Source: CAYRVX01 sp964427875 (GTDB lineage: Bacteria > Planctomycetota > Phycisphaerae > SM23-33). From it: a stretch of 64,000 bases of DNA. Location: positions 14,800 through 78,799 of the forward strand of contig CAYRVX010000015.1 in NCBI GenBank assembly GCA_964427875.1, given 5' to 3'. Below are positions 60,901 to 64,000 of the stretch, in pieces. The notes below the pieces were generated by a model. It was not told the origin of the DNA and searched no databases. It was given only the letters and a program-made list of their open reading frames with translations. Both the position numbers and the translations under genes were made by a program. The number at the start of each line of letters is the position of its first letter. The first letter of the stretch is position 1.

Positions 60901-61358
60901 TCAAGCACGAGGCCGTCGAGGTGAAGCCGCCGCCGGCCACCGACAAGCCCGCCGGCCGCGCCGCAATCCTCGCAACCACGTTCGACGTCGAGCAGGGACT
61001 CATCCTGGAAGGAACGCTGACGCTCCCCGAGAAGAAGGGCTCGCCGCGAAGGGGGCTCTACGTCGAGTGCGGCAAGGACCAGGGCTCGGCCATCCTCATC
61101 AACGCCGCCGGGCTGGCCGAGCTGGGCCCGATGAACGCCGACGGAACCGGCTTCAAGGCCGAGAAACGCATCGACCGGCAGATGCCCTTCCGCAGGCCGG
61201 CCGCCTTCCGCCTGCTCCTCAAGCAGTCCCTGCTGGAGTTCTACCTGGACGACATCCTGATCGAGTGCTTCAGCCTCCCCGCCAGCGCGACCGGCCGAAT
61301 CGGCCTGATCCCGGCCGCCTCGAAGGACGCCTTCGGCACCCTGAAAGCCTGGCGATAG
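57990..61358 (+). CDS. Exported fusion of GH30-like glycosidase and five-bladed-propeller (GH43/GH32-like) glycosidase
   Basis: 1122 residues; ATG 57990 has AGGAG seven bases upstream. Signal peptide MFRMSQAALFPALVLLLRPP. After a beta-sandwich, RLDGFGGNFCYG is the GH30 opening motif. Acid/base Glu395 (FNESD) and nucleophile Glu489 (AAEVG) are placed as in clan GH-A, and a beta-sandwich (LVLHVANVG) closes the first unit at about residue 665. Residue 673 is a Met with AAGGAG 12 bases upstream (59988-59993), suggesting a former separate start. From about 700 on the sequence is propeller: WDTWLYLHEGTHYLYYLA, ISVATSPDGVHWTEHG, WKSPNFEKDGKFFMNFSEW, IPRPGGGLYGYW, YYMMYGRYPV, matching GH43/GH32/GH130-type enzymes, ended by a GH32C-like sandwich. 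Two distinct glycosidases in one chain; a fusion by loss of a stop is likely. Substrate unknown. Confidence 0.8.
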   Translation: MFRMSQAALFPALVLLLRPPVAFGADGAHVDHKGRVRMLRAGSEFHEITTELVVAAPKWSRQYRQGEASNVRHETRGGRQRWTGEIPAGQGGAIAYEQELIEAGGEVRLSCRVRARGDVEAAGVFLFVHVPVRLFAGGRCELLGADANSKPAATMPAKLPEKHHFLDGRASGLTLTDRRGTTRLKIALDRPLPLTLQDGRKWKGDHYDAYFGLLHGRLRDGQSAELAVRLKLTAPQDRRAARLTLNAARRRYRLDGFGGNFCYGVDSPVTRYNLANIQLAWARVGVKLDQWEPTNDNGSPDEIDWKFFGRRDRPGSELRADFLTAQRLARMNVPYIASAWRVPEFVTAQPGRGWQARKRKLPKAKWPEVMECIGSYLLYIKREYDTEPVMFSFNESDIGCFILMTPEEHRDWIKACGAYLAGLGLKTKMLLGDCTKRGNTAFIEPAAGDAEAMKHVAAVAFHTWSKRPEHYRAWREVARRLKLPLIAAEVGPDAAAWKDRSFNLLHYFVREMRMYQELLLHADLQAVLEWEYTADYRMVEVEKQDGGKEAIRPTPRFWMIRQFANTTPRPATALETKSDHDKVLFTAFTGAKPGGGGLVLHVANVGAPRKAAITGLPGNVGRLQAVRTSWDKGSEELSPVDVRTGKAELDLAQFSLLTLTTEDRARKEHVGKMNEKHTVPSQAAQGMFYKARAKETGNMWDTWLYLHEGTHYLYYLAKSGRQWDNISVATSPDGVHWTEHGRVLSKGKGVKWMGTGSTWKSPNFEKDGKFFMNFSEWKGPRQTILFAESTDLLHWKRLGGDCEFKQDERWYQPNGRWDCIWTIPRPGGGLYGYWTATPKRETGGGFGFGETLDGVRWRALEPPKIHGARGGEVGAVEKIGRRYYMMYGRYPVMMTLVADKPEGPFHAAKTNFRLLAGHTYFSRFYPSPDGVLVNHHSIARGGQVYFAPLKKAVLDEAGTLRLGWWKGNEKLKHEAVEVKPPPATDKPAGRAAILATTFDVEQGLILEGTLTLPEKKGSPRRGLYVECGKDQGSAILINAAGLAELGPMNADGTGFKAEKRIDRQMPFRRPAAFRLLLKQSLLEFYLDDILIECFSLPASATGRIGLIPAASKDAFGTLKAWR

Positions 61359-61426
61359 AGGCGTTCGCGTCAGCAGCAAACCGCGGCGCTGCGGCAGGCG
61401 TGAACCACACACGCGCGGGCGAGCGA

Positions 61427-61573
61427 ATGGATGTGGCGGAAATCAAGTACAATCGGCTTGTTAGCGAGTTGAAGGCCGACGGAATCCGTTTCACGTTCTG
61501 GCATGGGATCGTCTTCAGCAATTACAAGAAATGGAGCGGAAAGACAAAGCTAAAGGACGAATGTGTGAAGTGA
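61427..61573 (+). CDS. Possible small protein, 48 residues
   Basis: ATG 61427 opens a 48-codon frame in DNA that is more AT-rich than the flanks. The product, starting MDVAEIKYNRLVSELKADG, has a regular mix of charged and aromatic residues (FTFWHGIVFSNYKKW) and a basic C-terminus, unlike the Arg/Pro/Ala shadow frames nearby. No ribosome site is obvious (GCGAGCGA upstream). It contains the 15 bases TGAAGGCCGACGGAA that recur in the duplicated fragment at 62239. Family unknown. Confidence 0.35.
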   Translation: MDVAEIKYNRLVSELKADGIRFTFWHGIVFSNYKKWSGKTKLKDECVK

Positions 61574-61626
61574 GCCTCTCCTTACGCACTTGCCCGCTGG
61601 CCTCGGTATTCGATCAGCGATGAGCA

Positions 61627-62190
61627 ATGATTCGTAGAGTCCAGGAAACCATCCGTCTGACTGCGTCCCTAAAGAGGCGCTGGACAATGGGAACTTACGT
61701 GGCATGGAGCGCATGGGTGCTGGCGGTTGCCCTGACCATCCTCATATGGGTGCGGAGCACCTTCCGGACCGACGAGTTAACCGTTGTGGAAGCGGGAGAC
61801 GCGATCACCTATAGGGTCATCTCCTATTCGGGGGACCTCCTTCTCACACGTGTAGCCCTTCCGAGTGAGACCTATCGTCTGAAGCGATTTGATTCACGCG
61901 CCAGGAGAGGCAACGACCCAGTCTCGGGTCTCACGGGTCGTAATGGGATAGTGCAGTGTCGGAGTCTCGGCGGTGGTTGGAGATGCTCGATACTGGGGTT
62001 AACCGTGTGCAGGAGTACCTACAAAGCGTACGACGACGTTGACGAAGCGTCTGGACGGCCCTGCTGGGTTGTCGGGCTCTCATATTGGCTAATCCTGCTC
62101 GGACTCTTTTTGGGCGCCTCTCTGATTCGGTACCGTGGATGGCGCAGGATGTCCCTGCGGTTGGCGACCGCCTCATCGCCTGAAGCATGA
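61627..62190 (+). CDS. Two-TM membrane protein of unknown function (DUF3592-like topology)
   Basis: 187 residues, ATG 61627; ATG 61687 (MGTYVAWSAWVLAVALTILI) is an equally good start and begins just before the first transmembrane helix. A central extramembrane domain of about 90 residues (VVEAGDAITYRVISYSGDLL...) is followed by a second helix (VGLSYWLILLGLFLGASLI) and a basic tail (RYRGWRRM). This topology, a helix, an extracytoplasmic beta-rich domain, VGLSYW and a second helix, is common in small planctomycete membrane proteins. Codon use and GC are lower than in neighbours, and the gene sits between the two copies of a duplicated fragment, so it may have been brought in from elsewhere. No function assigned. 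Confidence 0.6.
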   Translation: MIRRVQETIRLTASLKRRWTMGTYVAWSAWVLAVALTILIWVRSTFRTDELTVVEAGDAITYRVISYSGDLLLTRVALPSETYRLKRFDSRARRGNDPVSGLTGRNGIVQCRSLGGGWRCSILGLTVCRSTYKAYDDVDEASGRPCWVVGLSYWLILLGLFLGASLIRYRGWRRMSLRLATASSPEA

Positions 62191-62217
62191 TCGCGCGACC
62201 GCTAGAAAGCCCTTGAT

Positions 62218-62465
62218 CTGGTCGAGCTGGGGGCCCGATGAAGGCCGACGGAACCGGCTTCAAGGCCGAGAAACGCATCGACCGGCAGATGCCCTTCCGC
62301 AGGCCGGCCGCCTTCCGCCTGCTCCTCAAGCAGTCCCTGCTGGAGTTCTACCTGGACGACATCCTGATCGAGTGCTTCAGCCTCCCCGCCAGCGCGACCG
62401 GCCGCATCGGCCTGATGCCGGGCGCCTCGAAGGACGCCTTCGGCACCCTGAGAGCCTGGCGATAG
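62218..62465 (+). pseudogene. Duplicated 3' end of the GH30/propeller fusion gene
   Basis: This 248-bp stretch repeats 61113-61358, the last 82 codons of the fusion gene, with only a handful of differences. Two extra G's (CTGGGGGCCC versus CTGGGCCC near 62228) put the start of the copy out of frame. From ATG 62238 on it can be read as a 75-codon peptide ending like the parent gene, but has no signal for translation. A truncated partial duplicate, evidently young. Confidence 0.9.
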
Positions 62466-62548
62466 GCACCCGGAACGGACTGGGATGCAGGGGGAGCATT
62501 AGCGTTTTGGGAGGGCGCTCGGTATAGCCCCGGAACGGGGCATATGTT

Positions 62549-62692
62549 GGTAGCCTCGGGCGCGAGCCCGTGGTATGCAGGCCGTTATCAGCCCAGCCCC
62601 CGCACGGGGGCGTTTGAGGCCTTCACTCGCCCCCGTGCGGGGGCTCTCTATTATGGCAACTCCGGCTCCACGGGCTCGCGCCCGAGGCTACC
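62549..62692. repeat. Nested perfect palindromic element (GTAGCCTCGGGCGCGAG type)
   Basis: A 25-bp sequence at 62549-62573 is exactly inverted at 62668-62692. Inside them a second perfect 17-bp pair (62596-62612 and 62628-62644, CCCCCGCACGGGGGC) forms an inner hairpin. Other GC-rich palindromes continue to about 62530. The structure is characteristic of small non-autonomous repeats in planctomycete intergenic DNA; no transposase is present. Nothing else is seen between 62466 and 62765. Confidence 0.8.
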
Positions 62693-62765
62693 GGCAGTCG
62701 GGCCTACGGCCCTCCAGAAGCAACTGCTTCCCCAAAACGCTTATGCTCCCGGATGCAGGATGCGC

Positions 62766-62795
62766 TTGTCTTGGGCCCTGGGCGGGGGATATAAT
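62766..62795 (+). promoter_or_regulatory. Candidate promoter of the last gene
   Basis: TATAAT at 62790-62795 is a perfect -10; TTGTCT at 62766-62771 is 18 bases upstream. The leader to ATG 62870 is about 70 bases and starts GGTAAGG, as does the leader of the PATR gene, but the stem-loop there is not conserved. Confidence 0.45.
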
Positions 62796-62869
62796 AACCA
62801 CGGTAAGGTCGCAAGGGTCCAGAGTTGGGGTCTATCCCGTTGTTCGACGATGGAGCGAGCAAGCCGGGC

Positions 62870-64000
62870 ATGTGGAAAAGGGGAATCGTTTTCTGCGCAT
62901 TGGCGCTGGCGGTCTCTTTGGGTAGCGCACAAGGTGAGGTCGTCTACACCTTCGACGAGCATGACAACGGCAAAGTAACCGGTTACTCCACGACCATTGA
63001 CGTGTCGGTCGATGTGACGGGGGAGTCGCAGTGGGACTGGCTGGTCTCCCGGATCAGCGTGGCCTTGACCCACGGGAGCTTCTATGTGGGCCCCGCGGCG
63101 GCCGGCCTGGCCGCACCCGCCACATACATGCCCCCCAACCCGGCCTACTTGACGTTGTTTCCAACCATGGAGTACACGACGCACGTCGGCGCCCCTTCGA
63201 AGGGCAGCGTTCCCGCTGCACCGGCGGTGGCCGCCCAGAACGTCGTTGACGGCTTGTTCGAGATGGATATCTTCGACGTTCAGCCGGATCAGGACGACGC
63301 GTTCCGTCTCATGCGCTTGACGGTCAGCGACGAGGCATCCGGCACGATTCGTCTCCGTACGAGCTACGATAACACTCTGAACGCCCCGGGTGGGGCGGTG
63401 TTGGGGGAATGGGTGACCTACCGTTTCGGCACGCAGCCTGACCTGCCCCTCGATGCCGACGTGCCCGATAGCGAGCCCGCCGTGGGCCCCGGTCCGGCAG
63501 ACGAGCACCCCGCCGCCGATGCCGGCGGCTCGGATCCGGCTGGCCAATCATCCCCCGCGGATGCCCCGGAAGATCCGCAGCCCGCTCCCGCACCCTTGCC
63601 GGAGGCGGCGGATGACACAGACCGCCCTGTGGCCGAGCAGCCGTCGGAGGGCCCCACCGGCACAGAACCCCCCGCCGACGTGCCCGATGGCGAGCCCGCC
63701 GTGGGGCCCGGCCCGGCAGACGAGCACCCCGCCGCCGATGCCGGCGGCTCGGAGCTGGACGGCCAATCATCCCCCGCGGATGCCACAGAAGATGCACACC
63801 CCGCCCCCGCGCCGTTGCCGGAGGCGGCGGGTGACACAGACGGCCCTGCGGCCGAGCAGCCGTCGGAGGGCCCCACCGGCGCAGAACCCCCCGCCGAAGT
63901 GCCCGATGGCGAGCCCGCCGTGGGGCCCGGTCCGGCAGACGAGCGCCCCGCCGCCGATGCCGGCGGCTCGGATCCGGCTGGCCAATCATCCCCCGCGGAT
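62870..64000 (+). CDS. Exported protein with 73-residue tandem repeats, cut by the window end
   Basis: ATG 62870 opens a signal peptide (MWKRGIVFCALALAVSLGSA) and the frame stays open to the last base, 377 codons. Residues about 22-195 form a beta-rich domain (VVYTFDEHDNGKVTGYSTTI, WLVSRISVALTHGSFYVGP, FRLMRLTVSDEASGTIRLRT, VLGEWVTYRFGT), which looks like the N-terminal domain of planctomycete surface proteins ending in PEP-CTERM. From base 63455 a Pro/Ala/Asp/Glu/Gly-rich region follows, made of a 73-residue (219-bp) unit (ADVPDSEPAVGPGPADEHPA and so on), repeated at 63674 and 63893, the third copy cut at the edge. This is a typical extended, acidic wall-spanning stalk. No upstream ribosome site better than the purine stretch GGAGCGAGC is visible. 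The rest of the gene and its C-terminus cannot be judged. Confidence 0.75.
   Translation, partial: MWKRGIVFCALALAVSLGSAQGEVVYTFDEHDNGKVTGYSTTIDVSVDVTGESQWDWLVSRISVALTHGSFYVGPAAAGLAAPATYMPPNPAYLTLFPTMEYTTHVGAPSKGSVPAAPAVAAQNVVDGLFEMDIFDVQPDQDDAFRLMRLTVSDEASGTIRLRTSYDNTLNAPGGAVLGEWVTYRFGTQPDLPLDADVPDSEPAVGPGPADEHPAADAGGSDPAGQSSPADAPEDPQPAPAPLPEAADDTDRPVAEQPSEGPTGTEPPADVPDGEPAVGPGPADEHPAADAGGSELDGQSSPADATEDAHPAPAPLPEAAGDTDGPAAEQPSEGPTGAEPPAEVPDGEPAVGPGPADERPAADAGGSDPAGQSSPAD

Noticed and set aside
1..64000. tRNA, rRNA and CRISPR signals
   Set aside because: I scanned by eye for TpsiC-like GGTTCGAAT-type arms, rRNA landmarks and regularly spaced direct repeats, and found none that held up. The 219-bp and 12-bp repeats are tandem, without spacers.

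Overview
The window is a high-GC (my rough impression is mid-60s percent), densely coded fragment of a metagenome-type assembly: it holds one 100-base run of N and genes cut at both ends. Several features point to Planctomycetota, probably a Phycisphaerae-like lineage. These are several proteins with PEP-CTERM sorting tails, dockerin-like EF-hand pairs, Tat-exported sulfatases, large exported families (DUF4091, GH172/DUF2961, CehA-type PHP hydrolases, a GH30-like enzyme, GH4, GH16) and palindromic intergenic repeats. The taxonomy is inference from gene content; no rRNA, tRNA, CRISPR array or insertion sequence transposase was seen.

Layout. 1-4 kb: the tail of a B12/radical SAM protein, a double PEP-CTERM/dockerin metallopeptidase-like gene and a PEP-CTERM (VPLPAA-type) protein. 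4.2-8.2 kb: a triple VanZ-like membrane protein, a sulfate adenylyltransferase-APS kinase fusion and CysQ, together a PAPS-making and PAP-recycling module. 8.2-15.1 kb: a four-gene cluster of a MotA/TolQ/ExbB-type channel subunit with a long tail, a one-TM partner, a 1038-residue exported helical-repeat protein and a TPR protein. This is one of two candidates for an undescribed system. 15.1-30 kb: an inverted octamer-repeat element, a lipoprotein, a giant PATR/autotransporter-repeat PEP-CTERM protein, an M28 peptidase overlapping a convergent glycosidase, a kelch protein sharing a promoter and stem-loop leader with the PATR gene, and the wreckage of a PQQ-propeller gene.

30-48.8 kb is almost entirely minus strand: CehA + GH172, GH16, a lower-GC two-gene island at 36.1-38.4 kb (nucleoside-deoxyribosyltransferase-like protein plus a small glutaredoxin-fold-like protein; the second candidate), an operon of CBM-like/DUF4091/exported O-methyltransferase, a transglutaminase-like protein, a WG-repeat protein, and a c-type cytochrome overlapping a ThiF/MoeB enzyme. 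49-61.4 kb: a kelch gene broken by an amber codon, two sulfatases, an esterase spanning the assembly gap, an unknown exported protein, a GH4 enzyme and a GH30-like/beta-propeller fusion. 61.4-64 kb: a partial duplication of that last gene's 3' end around an unrelated insert, a palindromic repeat, and an unfinished exported protein with 219-bp tandem repeats.

Functionally most of the window is a scavenging arsenal for sulfated polysaccharides (sulfatases, glycosidases, esterase, propellers), combined with surface display through PEP-CTERM sorting and PAPS supply for sulfation. No exosortase, sulfotransferase, sulfatase-maturing enzyme or SusCD-like transporter lies in the window, so those partners must be elsewhere.
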